A stretch of 64,000 bases of DNA from Flavobacteriales bacterium (GTDB taxonomy: Bacteria; Bacteroidota; Bacteroidia; Flavobacteriales_F; PHOS-HE28). A program made the translations under genes and the position numbers. Location of the stretch: contig JAHDVX010000001.1 in assembly GCA_023382455.1 (NCBI GenBank), positions 1 to 64,000 on the forward strand, given 5' to 3'. The notes beneath the pieces were generated by a model. The model was given only the letters and a program-made list of their open reading frames with translations, was not told where the DNA came from and searched no databases. Positions 46,017 through 53,286 of the stretch are shown piece by piece; position 1 is the stretch's first letter, and every line of letters begins with the position of its first letter.

Positions 46017-46778
46017 ATGGTTCACGAGTTGAAGGAAGCAGGGGAATTCAAGTACATCGATGTTGGCGATGGTCCGCCGCTGCTGTTCCTGCACGGGCTG
46101 TTCGGGGCGCTGAGCAACTTCGGGGACACCACGGACCATTTCGCCCGCCGCTACCGCGTGGTGATGCCCATGCTGCCCCTCTACTCCCTGCCGATGCTGA
46201 ACACCAACGTGAAGGCATTGGCCGCATTCCTCGACCGCTTCATCCGGCACTTGGGCCTGAGCCAAGTGAACCTGCTGGGCAACTCCCTGGGCGGCCATGT
46301 GGCCCTGGTCTATTGCAGCCAGCACGCGCAAACCGTGCGTACCCTTTCGCTCACCGGCAGCAGCGGCCTGTACGAGAATGCCTTCGGGGGCAGCTTCCCG
46401 CGGCGCGAGGACAAGGAGTTCATCCGCAAGAAGGTGGCCGTCACCTTCCACGATCCGAAGTTCGCCACGGATGAACTGGTGGATGAGTGCTTCGAGACGG
46501 TGAACGACCGCGCCAAGCTGATCCGCATCCTTTCCCTGGCCAAGAGCGCCATCCGGCACAACATGGCGGCCGAGCTGCCCAAGCTGAACATGCCGGTGTG
46601 CCTGATCTGGGGCAAACAGGACACCATCACCCCGCCGCACGTGGCCGAGGAATTCCACCAGCTGATCCCCCACAGTGAGCTCTTCTGGATCGACCAATGC
46701 GGCCATGCCGCCATGATGGAGCAACCCGCGGAGTTCAACGCCATCCTGGACGCGTGGCTGACGAAGACCTTGGGGTGA
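46017..46778 (+). CDS. Alpha/beta hydrolase
   Basis: A 253-residue alpha/beta-fold hydrolase: oxyanion loop LLFLHGLFGALSNF, nucleophile elbow GNSLGG (Ser about residue 90), the acidic residue in LIWGKQDTITPP and the catalytic His in DQCGHAAMMEQP. A GTG at 46011 is in frame, but ATG 46017 suits the promoter at 45992. Substrate unknown. I recall this protein as a regular neighbour of engB and mraZ in Bacteroidota; here the arabinose cassette separates it from mraZ. Confidence 0.9.
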   Translation: MVHELKEAGEFKYIDVGDGPPLLFLHGLFGALSNFGDTTDHFARRYRVVMPMLPLYSLPMLNTNVKALAAFLDRFIRHLGLSQVNLLGNSLGGHVALVYCSQHAQTVRTLSLTGSSGLYENAFGGSFPRREDKEFIRKKVAVTFHDPKFATDELVDECFETVNDRAKLIRILSLAKSAIRHNMAAELPKLNMPVCLIWGKQDTITPPHVAEEFHQLIPHSELFWIDQCGHAAMMEQPAEFNAILDAWLTKTLG

Positions 46779-46870
46779 TGGCCTTTGCTTCCGGCTGCCG
46801 GGACCGGGCAGTAGCCCTGGTTGCGATGCTTTCCTGACAACCGAAGCCGGAGACACCTAGAACGGACGAA

Positions 46871-47500
46871 ATGGAAAACCTCAGGGCCGAGCACCTCGGC
46901 AGCGGGCGCACCGCTGCGCACTGGCCCAAGCCCCTGTTGCCGGAATACGCCTTCATCGGGCGCAGCAACGTGGGCAAGAGCTCGCTGGTCAACATGCTGG
47001 TGGGCATCAACCGCCTGGCGCGGGTGAGCGGCACGCCGGGCCGCACACGCAACGTGGAGCACTTCCGCGTGGAGGCACACAAGGGCAGCCCCACCGCCTG
47101 GCTGCTGGCTGACCTGCCCGGGTACGGGTTCGCCAAGATCAGCAAGACCGAGCGGGAGGAATGGCACAAGATGGTGCGGGCCTACCTGCGGGAACGGGAG
47201 AACCTGCAATGCGTCTTCCTCCTGGTGGACGTACGCCACGAACCCCAGGCCAACGACCTGGAGATGATCCACTGGTTGGGCACCGAAGGCATTCCCTTCG
47301 TCATCGTCTTCACTAAGAGCGACAAGCTGAAGCAACCGTCCATCGTGCACAACGTGGCCTTGATGAAACGCGCGCTGAAACGGACGTGGGAAACCCTGCC
47401 CCATCTGATCATCACCTCGGCGGAATCCGGCAAGGGGCGCGATGAACTCCTGGACTTCATCGCGGAGGTGAACTCCAGGTGGGGTGCCGCCCCGGCGTAG
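46871..47500 (+). CDS. engB: Ribosome biogenesis GTPase YihA/EngB
   Basis: TRAFAC GTPase needed for assembly of the large ribosomal subunit. The 209-residue length is standard. G1 is GRSNVGKSS (30-38), the G2 region is SGTPGRTRNVEHF, G3 is DLPGYGFAKI, G4 is FTKSDK and G5 is TSAE. It lies 92 bp after the alpha/beta hydrolase on the same strand and is convergent with gldC. Confidence 0.96.
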   Translation: MENLRAEHLGSGRTAAHWPKPLLPEYAFIGRSNVGKSSLVNMLVGINRLARVSGTPGRTRNVEHFRVEAHKGSPTAWLLADLPGYGFAKISKTEREEWHKMVRAYLRERENLQCVFLLVDVRHEPQANDLEMIHWLGTEGIPFVIVFTKSDKLKQPSIVHNVALMKRALKRTWETLPHLIITSAESGKGRDELLDFIAEVNSRWGAAPA

Positions 47501-47537
47501 GACGCGAAAACGGACCGGGGTACCGCAACGGCGGTGA

Positions 47538-47870
47538 CTACTTCTTCTTCAGGTCGGGCAGCATGTGCTCCGCGAAGTAGTCCGCGAAGTCGCGCATCTG
47601 GGCGGCCATTTTGTTCTCATTGGTGGCGCGCTCGAACGTATCGGCCAGCGTAAGGATGTTCTGATGGAAGAAGGCCTTCATTTCTTCGATGGTCATCTCC
47701 TTCGTCCACAGGTCGATGCGCAGGGTATTCAGTTCCTGGGCGTCCCAAAAGCTCATCAGCATGGCCTTGCTCACGCCTTGCTGGTCCCCGTCCTGGGCTT
47801 TCCACTCGATGTGCTCGGGCACGTGGTTCGCATCGGTGTGCACACGGATGATGATGTCGGATTCCTTCAT
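47538..47870 (-). CDS. gldC: Gliding motility protein GldC
   Basis: A 110-residue cytoplasmic protein matching GldC: MKESDIIIRVHTDANHVPEH, IEWKAQDGDQQGVSKAMLMS, DLWTKEMTIEEMKAFFHQN, and DFADYFAEHMLPDLKKK. In Flavobacterium johnsoniae GldC supports gliding, probably by stabilising GldB, which is encoded just upstream here as well. A G9/C9 tract lies 15 bp before the ATG, in the ribosome-binding region. Presence of gldBC with T9SS cargo indicates a gliding or T9SS-proficient lineage. Confidence 0.92.
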   Translation of the reverse strand: MKESDIIIRVHTDANHVPEHIEWKAQDGDQQGVSKAMLMSFWDAQELNTLRIDLWTKEMTIEEMKAFFHQNILTLADTFERATNENKMAAQMRDFADYFAEHMLPDLKKK

Positions 47871-47884
47871 GATCGCTGGTTGTT

Positions 47885-47893
47885 GGGGGGGGG
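47885..47893 (-). repeat. C9 homopolymer in the gldC leader
   Basis: Nine G on the plus strand (nine C in the message sense) end 15 bp before the gldC ATG. Length changes here would alter the spacing in the translation-initiation region without changing the protein. This is the second long poly-C tract in front of, or within, a surface/motility gene in this window. Confidence 0.5.
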
Positions 47894-47930
47894 TGCGGCC
47901 GGCGCGTGTTGGTCCGCTGTCCGCTGTTCG

Positions 47931-48968
47931 TCACCTGGGTTTGTAGGCCTTCAGGATCGCCTGCGGGTCCTTCATGGCAAAGAGCTGTGCAAAGGTCACG
48001 TCCGGATGGGCCCGCAGGTAGGCCTCCACCATGCGGAAGCCGATCCATTCGCCGATGTGGCCGGGGCTTTCACGCGGGAAGCCGGGGGTGAACGGTCCGT
48101 CGTTCAGGAACCGGTCGATCTCCTTGGGGTCCTTCGAGTACAGCAGTTCCTTGGCCACGATCTCCCGCCAGATGTTGAACTCATTGTCCTCGCACCATTT
48201 GAGCTGGGCAGGCGTGAAGGCGAACTTCAGGCTGGCGTCGGTTTCCGGGAGCAGGGCGTCCAGCAAGGCCATCACCTTGCCGATGGCCACCAGATTCTCC
48301 AGCAGGCTTTCGCCGCGCGTGTCCCGTGTATAGTGCACCTGGAGCCATCCCTTCACGGCGGAAGGCACCAGCATGTCCGGGCGCATGCGCTCCTTGCGGT
48401 ACTGCGGGAAGGCCTCCGGGGAGAGGTACTGCACCACGGGGCTGGCATTGCCCACGAACCACTCCACGCCGAAGCCCAGCACGCTGTCCGTGGGCAGCAC
48501 ACCGTAGTTGAAGCCGGAGTTGTAGGCGATGATGCGCGGCGTGAGGCTGTCCGGGAAGAAGGCCTTCAACCGGCCGAACGCCTCGCTGAAGCCCGCTTCC
48601 TGTGCGGCCATGTCGCCCAGCACACTGTCCGCCGTACGCTGCACGCCCGCCCAATCGGGATCGTGCACAAAGCGGCCCAGGGCCATCGGCAGGCGCGGGT
48701 CCGTGAAGGGCGCCGCCTGCAGCACGCGTTCCACGTACAGCTTGTAGAACTCGCCGTACTTGGCATAGAGCCGCAGGTTGAAATTGCCCGCGGTGTCGTC
48801 CGCCATGGCGAAGAGGTCCTGGTCCAGGCGCTCCACCTGGAGGTGCATGTCCACGGCCGGCAACGGTTTCCCGGTACGCTCACCTTGGCAAGCCCACAGC
48901 GCTGTGGACAAACACACGAACAAGGCCCACTTTGCCCACACCGGACCACGCTTACATTTGACCTCCAT
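47931..48968 (-). CDS. gldB: Gliding motility lipoprotein GldB
   Basis: A 345-residue lipoprotein with signal peptide and lipobox (WALFVCLSTALWAC, Cys about residue 27). The rest matches GldB: VERLDQDLFAMADD, YGEFYKLYVERVL, PRIIAYNSGFNYGVLPTD, GFGVEWFVGNASPVVQYLS, GKVMALLDALLPETDASLKF and the C-terminal IGEWIGFRMVEAYLRAHPDV. GldB is required for gliding; its biochemical role is not established. The ATG at 48968 lies within the promoter of the divergent PorT-like gene; an in-frame GTG about 8 codons later is an alternative start. Confidence 0.92.
   Translation of the reverse strand: MEVKCKRGPVWAKWALFVCLSTALWACQGERTGKPLPAVDMHLQVERLDQDLFAMADDTAGNFNLRLYAKYGEFYKLYVERVLQAAPFTDPRLPMALGRFVHDPDWAGVQRTADSVLGDMAAQEAGFSEAFGRLKAFFPDSLTPRIIAYNSGFNYGVLPTDSVLGFGVEWFVGNASPVVQYLSPEAFPQYRKERMRPDMLVPSAVKGWLQVHYTRDTRGESLLENLVAIGKVMALLDALLPETDASLKFAFTPAQLKWCEDNEFNIWREIVAKELLYSKDPKEIDRFLNDGPFTPGFPRESPGHIGEWIGFRMVEAYLRAHPDVTFAQLFAMKDPQAILKAYKPR
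48953..48960 (+). promoter_or_regulatory. -7 promoter element of the PorT-like gene
   Basis: TACATTTG, an exact consensus match 26 bp before the ATG at 48986. It overlaps codons 3-6 of gldB on the other strand. Confidence 0.55.
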
Positions 48969-48985
48969 AACCAGACCGCAAACCT

Positions 48986-49657
48986 ATGAAGAAGGTATAC
49001 GTCCTGCTCTGCCTGCTCGCACTCGGGTCCGCCACCGCGCAGGCCCAGGACCGCACGTTCCGTTTCGGCATCAAGGCCGCCCCGAACCTCGGCTTCCTGA
49101 AACCGGACACCAAGGAACTCAAGAACGATGGAACCCGCCTGGGCTTCACCTTCGGCCTGATGGGCGATTTCATGCTTGGTGGCAATGAGAATTACGCCTT
49201 GGCCACCGGCCTATTCCTGAACAACGTGGGTGGCAAGACCACCTTCCCTTCCGGCGACCAGAACCTGGGGACTGAATCGAAGTACCAGTACATCGAGCTG
49301 CCGATCACCCTGAAGCTGAAGACCAACGAGATCGGCTACATGACCTATTTCGGCCAGATCGGCTTCGGTACCGCATTCAACATCTCCGCAAAGTCCGATT
49401 TCGACATGTATGACCCCGTGGCCAAGAAGGTGACGCGTGTGACCGATGAGGACATCATGGACCACACCCAGCTGTTCAAGGCCTCGCTGGTCCTGGGGGC
49501 GGGCATGGAGTTCAACTTCAGCGGGAACACCTCCGCCATGGTGGGCGTCACCTACAACAACGGGTTCACCAACATCAACAAGGACATCAAGGCGGGCGAT
49601 CAGGAGCTCAAGGCCAAGCTGAACTACCTGGAGCTTTCCCTGGGTGTGTTCTTCTGA
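48986..49657 (+). CDS. PorT-family outer-membrane barrel
   Basis: A 223-residue protein with signal peptide MKKVYVLLCLLALGSATAQAQ and an eight-stranded OMP_b-brl_2/PorT-type barrel (FRFGIKAAPNLGFLKPD, YQYIELPITLKLKTNEIG, TYFGQIGFGTAFNISAKS, LNYLELSLGVFF), ending in the terminal Phe required by the barrel-assembly machinery. The family includes PorT of T9SS, but also many small barrels of unknown role, so the specific T9SS assignment is uncertain. It is monocistronic, with a promoter and a terminator of its own. Confidence 0.85.
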   Translation: MKKVYVLLCLLALGSATAQAQDRTFRFGIKAAPNLGFLKPDTKELKNDGTRLGFTFGLMGDFMLGGNENYALATGLFLNNVGGKTTFPSGDQNLGTESKYQYIELPITLKLKTNEIGYMTYFGQIGFGTAFNISAKSDFDMYDPVAKKVTRVTDEDIMDHTQLFKASLVLGAGMEFNFSGNTSAMVGVTYNNGFTNINKDIKAGDQELKAKLNYLELSLGVFF

Positions 49658-49675
49658 CCCCCGATCCTTCCACAT

Positions 49676-49710
49676 GCCCCGCACGCCGCACGGCTTGCGG
49701 GGCTTTTCTT
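49676..49710 (+). terminator. Rho-independent terminator of the PorT-like gene
   Basis: Arms GCCCCGCA and TGCGGGGC are followed by TTTTCTTT, 18 bp after the stop. The T-rich tail also lies where the nadE promoter would be (nadE ATG at 49717). Confidence 0.85.
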
Positions 49711-49716
49711 TGCGGC

Positions 49717-50514
49717 ATGCTGAACGTTGAAGGCACCGTTTCCCACATCACGGACTGGTTGCGCGGCTATTGCACGGCGAACCGGCAGAACGGCTTCGTG
49801 GTGGGCATCAGCGGCGGCATCGACAGCGCCGTGGTAAGCACGCTCTGCGCCCGCACCGGGCTGCCCGTGCTCTGCGTGGAGCTGCCGATCCACCAGCCGC
49901 CAAGCCACGTACAGCGTGCGCAGGAGCACATCGCCTGGCTGCGTGCCCGGCATCCGCACGTGCAGGAACAGCGCGTGGACCTCACCGCCACGTTCGATGC
50001 CCTGGTGGCGGCCTTCCCGGCCCGGCAGGAGGATGCCGTGTGCGCCCTCGCCCTGGCAAACACCCGCGCCCGCCTGCGCATGTCCACGCTGTACTATCTG
50101 GCCGGCATACACCGGTTCCTGGTGGCCGGCACGGGCAACAAAGTGGAGGACTTCGGCGTGGGCTTCTTCACCAAGTACGGCGATGGCGGCGTGGACCTCA
50201 GCCCCATCGCGGACCTCACCAAGACCGAGGTGTATGCCTTGGCCTCGGCCTTGGGCATCGTGCAAAGCATCCGGCAAGCCAAGCCCACGGACGGCCTCTT
50301 CGGCGACGACCGCAGCGATGAGGACCAGCTCGGCGCGAGCTATCCCGAGCTGGAATGGGCCATGGCCCTGCGTGAAAGCGGCCAGGAGCCCGATCCGCCC
50401 ACGGACCGCCAACGCGAGGTGCTGGCCATCTACGACCGCCTGCACGCCGCCAACGCGCACAAGTGGAAGCCCATTCCCGTTTGCAAGCTGCCGAAGCACC
50501 TGCGGCAAGATTGA
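49717..50514 (+). CDS. nadE: NH3-dependent NAD+ synthetase
   Basis: Converts deamido-NAD+ to NAD+ with ATP and ammonia. The 265-residue product is the short form without a glutaminase domain: P-loop VVGISGGIDSAVVS (28-41), VAGTGNKVEDFGVGFFTKYGD, VDLSPIADLTKTEVYALA and PTDGLFGDDRSDEDQLG. It lies only 6 bp after the previous terminator's T-tail. I recall nadE near gldB in other Flavobacteriia. Confidence 0.96.
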   Translation: MLNVEGTVSHITDWLRGYCTANRQNGFVVGISGGIDSAVVSTLCARTGLPVLCVELPIHQPPSHVQRAQEHIAWLRARHPHVQEQRVDLTATFDALVAAFPARQEDAVCALALANTRARLRMSTLYYLAGIHRFLVAGTGNKVEDFGVGFFTKYGDGGVDLSPIADLTKTEVYALASALGIVQSIRQAKPTDGLFGDDRSDEDQLGASYPELEWAMALRESGQEPDPPTDRQREVLAIYDRLHAANAHKWKPIPVCKLPKHLRQD

Positions 50515-50569
50515 ACGCGGCCACCGGACTTTTGGAACCCTTGTCACACAAGGCGCAGTTCCAGCCCTG

Positions 50570-50577
50570 TACCTTCG
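50570..50577 (+). promoter_or_regulatory. -7 promoter element of the rhodanese lipoprotein
   Basis: TACCTTCG, 38 bp before the ATG at 50608. Confidence 0.4.
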
Positions 50578-50607
50578 CGCGCTCGCATCAACATCCCACT
50601 TGGAACA

Positions 50608-51045
50608 ATGAACATCTCCCGCACCCTCCTCACCGGCCTGGCCATCGCGGCCGCCACATGGTTCATCGCCTGCTCCTTCCAGAAGCCCGCCGATCCCTGG
50701 ACCAAGGACCAGCTGAAGGATCCGGCGGTGCTGGCCAAATCCATCCAGGACAACAAGGCCCCCGTGATCTTCGACATCGGTCCGTCGGGATCGATCAAGG
50801 GCAGTGTGGAGATCGGTGCCACCGAGAGCAAGGAGGCCATGGCCTTGCTGGGCAGCAAGTTGGATGCACTGGATAAAAACACGGAGGTGGTGATCTACTG
50901 CGGCTGCTGCCCCTTCAGCAAGTGCCCCAACGTGCGGCCCGCCTTCAACCTGCTGAAGGAAAAAGGCTTCGTGAACGGCAAGCTGCTCAACCTGCCGCAG
51001 AACCTGAAGACCGACTGGATCGACAAGGGTTATCCGATGCAGTAG
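50608..51045 (+). CDS. Rhodanese-like lipoprotein
   Basis: A 145-residue protein with an N-terminal signal and lipobox (AAATWFIAC, Cys about 22), so it is probably periplasmic and lipid-anchored. The rest is a compact rhodanese fold with the active-site loop YCGCCPFSKCPN (about 98-109), which is unusually cysteine-rich (three Cys) compared with the usual single-Cys loop. It ends NLPQNLKTDWIDKGYPMQ. Sulfur transfer or thiol redox chemistry in the envelope is possible; the substrate is unknown. Confidence 0.8.
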   Translation: MNISRTLLTGLAIAAATWFIACSFQKPADPWTKDQLKDPAVLAKSIQDNKAPVIFDIGPSGSIKGSVEIGATESKEAMALLGSKLDALDKNTEVVIYCGCCPFSKCPNVRPAFNLLKEKGFVNGKLLNLPQNLKTDWIDKGYPMQ

Positions 51046-51379
51046 GGCCGGTGGCGCACGCCTGCAACCGCCGTCGCCCGAAGCAGCTTCCCCTTTAGGA
51101 TTCCTCGTAGAACCTCGCTCCGGTCTCTTGTATCATAGCTCCTTGCTCCGCCGAAGCGGCTACGCAAAGGCGAAGTCAGCGACGGCGCACGGCGTCCATG
51201 GCAAGCACGCATAGCGGTCTTCGTTTGCTCCCATTCGCCCATACTTCTCCCGTCAAGTCGGGATGTAACAGTTGCCTCCTTAGTCGGATACTTCGTTCCA
51301 GTATCCTCTCTTCGGAGCGCCTCGTCTGAGCGAATGGTAACTGCGCGCGCCAACCGTTCGAGGTTCTTCGAGGCACCCA
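51046..51379. other. Long intergenic region with repeat-like sequence
   Basis: 334 bp between the rhodanese gene and the end of fbp. No credible gene: the minus-strand frame across it (51030-51380) is arginine-rich and has no signal, domain or promoter. The stretch differs visibly from the coding sequence around it and is dotted with TTCG-centred words and short inverted segments. Its right end carries the 17-bp word also found at 21406. A dispersed intergenic repeat element is likely. Confidence 0.45.
51362..51378 (+). repeat. 17-bp repeat, copy 2
   Basis: GGTTCTTCGAGGCACCC, identical to 21406-21422, immediately beyond the fbp stop codon. It is preceded by GTTCGAGG, so TTCGAGG occurs twice in tandem. 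Confidence 0.5.
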
Positions 51380-52348
51380 TTACATCACCTGCTCCACCAT
51401 TTTCTTGCTGCCGATGAAGAGCGGGCAGCGCTGGTGCAGCTTTTCCGGTTTGATGTCAACGATGCGCGTCCTGCCGTCCGTGGCCGCGCCGCCCGCCTGC
51501 TCCACCAGCATGCTCAGGGGATTGGCCTCGTACACCAGGCGCAGCTTGCCGCCGGGCTTGTCCGTGGTACCGGGGTACATGTAGATGCCGCCCTTGAGCA
51601 GGTTGCGGTGGAAATCGGCCACCAGGCTACCGATGTAGCGGGCGCTGTACTTCTTGCGCTTGCACGCATCGATGTAGTTGCGCACCGGCTCGGGGAAGTC
51701 GAAGTAGTTGCCCTCGTTCACCGAATAGATCTTGCCGTCCTCGGGGATGCGCATGTTCGGGTGGCTCAGGCAGAACACGCCGATGCTGGGGTCAAGCGTG
51801 AAGCCGTTCACGCCGTTGCCGGTGGTGTACACCAGCATGGTGCTGCTACCGTACACCACGTAGCCTGCGGCCACCTGTTGGTTTCCGGGTTGCAGGAAGT
51901 CGTCCACGGTCACCTTCTCCGGGTCGAGGCGGCGGTAGATGCTGAAGATGGTGCCGATGCTCACGTTCACGTCGATGTTGCTCGATCCATCCAGCGGGTC
52001 CATGGCCACCACATACTTGCCACTGCGGGATGTGGGTGTGTCGAAAACGATGTGCTCGTCGTTCTCCTCGCTGGCCACGGCGCACACCGCGCCCTGGTTG
52101 CGCATGGCGGTGATGAACCGGTCATTGGCGTACACGTCCAGCTTCTGCTGCTGTTCGCCTTGGATATTGTGCTGGTCGGTGGCCCCGAGAATGTCCGTCA
52201 CCAGGCCGGCCTTGTTCACCTCGCGGTTCACCAGCTTCGCCGCCAGGCGGATGGAGGTGAGCAGCTGCGACAGGTCGCCGGTGGCGAAGGGGAAATCCTT
52301 TTCACGCTCGATGATGAATTCCGAAAGGGTCTGCACGGGTTTGGCCAT
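51380..52348 (-). CDS. fbp: Class I fructose-1,6-bisphosphatase
   Basis: Gluconeogenic hydrolysis of fructose-1,6-bisphosphate to fructose-6-phosphate. The 322-residue length is typical. Metal and substrate motifs include [30 protein letters not shown] (the lithium-sensitive phosphatase signature), [40 protein letters not shown] and [18 protein letters not shown] 52348 gives [15 protein letters not shown]; the longer frame to 52459 has no family support. It is divergent from the GNAT gene. Confidence 0.97.
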   Translation of the reverse strand: MAKPVQTLSEFIIEREKDFPFATGDLSQLLTSIRLAAKLVNREVNKAGLVTDILGATDQHNIQGEQQQKLDVYANDRFITAMRNQGAVCAVASEENDEHIVFDTPTSRSGKYVVAMDPLDGSSNIDVNVSIGTIFSIYRRLDPEKVTVDDFLQPGNQQVAAGYVVYGSSTMLVYTTGNGVNGFTLDPSIGVFCLSHPNMRIPEDGKIYSVNEGNYFDFPEPVRNYIDACKRKKYSARYIGSLVADFHRNLLKGGIYMYPGTTDKPGGKLRLVYEANPLSMLVEQAGGAATDGRTRIVDIKPEKLHQRCPLFIGSKKMVEQVM

Positions 52349-52428
52349 GTTGATCAGAAAATCAGGTGATCCGACGATCAGTGGATCGGTCCGTTGCAAA
52401 TATCGGCCGGAGGCGATCTTTGGGCACC

Positions 52429-52911
52429 ATGAACGTAACGATCCGCAAGGCGGAACCACGCGATGTACCCCGCATGCTGGAGCTGGTGCTCGAACTGGCC
52501 ACCTTCGAGAAGGAACCCGATGCCGTGACGGTGACCGAGGCGCACATGCTGGACGCCGGCTTCGGCAAGCAGCCCGTGTGGTGGGGCTGGGTGGCGGTGG
52601 ATGAGGCGGAGCGCATCCTGGGCATCGCGATCTGCTACGAGCGCTACTCCACTTGGCGTGGCCGGGTGGGTTACCTGGAGGACATTGTGGTGAGCGAGGC
52701 GGCGCGCGGGCATGGCATCGGTGAGCAGCTGTTCAAGGCTTGCGCCAAGGAATGCGTGCGGCGCGGCTACCATCACCTCACCTGGCAGGTGCTCGATTGG
52801 AACGATGGCGCCATCCGTTTTTACGAGCGCCTAGGCGCGGACCTGGACGGCCAGTGGTTGAACGGCCGGCTTTCGGCGGCGCAATTGCAGCGGACCGCGG
52901 AAGGCGCCTGA
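52429..52911 (+). CDS. GNAT-family N-acetyltransferase
   Basis: A 160-residue acetyl-CoA-dependent acetyltransferase covering one GNAT domain: [20 protein letters not shown] (motif C region), [20 protein letters not shown] (motif A with the R-G-x-G-I-G acetyl-CoA loop, about residues 80-99) and [14 protein letters not shown] (motif B). The layout resembles diamine/spermidine acetyltransferases (SSAT-like), but the acceptor is not certain. ATG 52429 starts at [12 protein letters not shown]. Confidence 0.88.
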   Translation: MNVTIRKAEPRDVPRMLELVLELATFEKEPDAVTVTEAHMLDAGFGKQPVWWGWVAVDEAERILGIAICYERYSTWRGRVGYLEDIVVSEAARGHGIGEQLFKACAKECVRRGYHHLTWQVLDWNDGAIRFYERLGADLDGQWLNGRLSAAQLQRTAEGA

Positions 52912-52996
52912 TGGACCAACCCATCTGAAAGCCGCGCCCGGAGCGGCATACAGGACCTTCGCACAACGTGTTTGGAAAATTGAAGCGCCGTGCGTT

Positions 52997-53004
52997 TACC
53001 TTTG
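52997..53004 (+). promoter_or_regulatory. -7 promoter element of the SAM-controlled operon
   Basis: TACCTTTG, an exact TAnnTTTG match. Transcription would start near 53009, about 20 nt before the riboswitch, so the whole aptamer is transcribed. Confidence 0.6.
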
Positions 53005-53029
53005 CGCCGCGTTCTTTCCCACAACAGCA

Positions 53030-53136
53030 CTTATCCAGAAAGGTGGAGGGTTCAGGCCCTGTGAAACCTTGGCAACCGGTCAGCCCCACGGCTGACAGCG
53101 GTGCCAACTCCTGCCCCGGCAACGGGGAGAGATAAG
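53030..53136 (+). promoter_or_regulatory. SAM-I (S-box) riboswitch
   Basis: P1 pairs CTTATC (53030-53035) with GATAAG (53131-53136). Between them are the S-box landmarks GGTGGAGGG, CCCTGTGAAACCTTGGCAACC, GGTGCCAACTCC and a final short hairpin (CCCCGGCAACGGGG) before GAGAGATAAG. It precedes a methionine-pathway operon. Binding of S-adenosylmethionine should stabilise P1 and favour the terminator hairpin at 53153, switching the operon off when SAM is plentiful. Confidence 0.92.
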
Positions 53137-53152
53137 ACGATCAACGACCTCC

Positions 53153-53191
53153 AACGGTCCCTATCGGCTTATCCGGCAGGGACCGTTTGCA
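53153..53191 (+). terminator. Riboswitch expression-platform hairpin
   Basis: Arms AACGGTCCCT and AGGGACCGTT form a 10-bp stem with a 15-nt loop, followed by a T-rich but interrupted tail. The loop contains CTTATC (53168-53173), identical to the 5' strand of riboswitch P1 and able to pair with its 3' strand GATAAG. That provides an alternative fold that competes with both P1 and the terminator. Confidence 0.65.
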
Positions 53192-53286
53192 TTTTCAGCC
53201 ATCGGCTGTGGTGCGGCGGTCCGGTTCCGGAAGCTTTTCTGGCTGGGTGTTCACACGTGAAAACCAACACACAACCAACAGCCGGA

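Noticed and set aside
51030-51380. Minus-strand frame of 116 codons over the intergenic region before fbp
   Set aside because: Arginine-rich, no promoter, signal or domain, and it coincides with repeat-like sequence. It also starts inside the 17-bp repeat next to the fbp stop.
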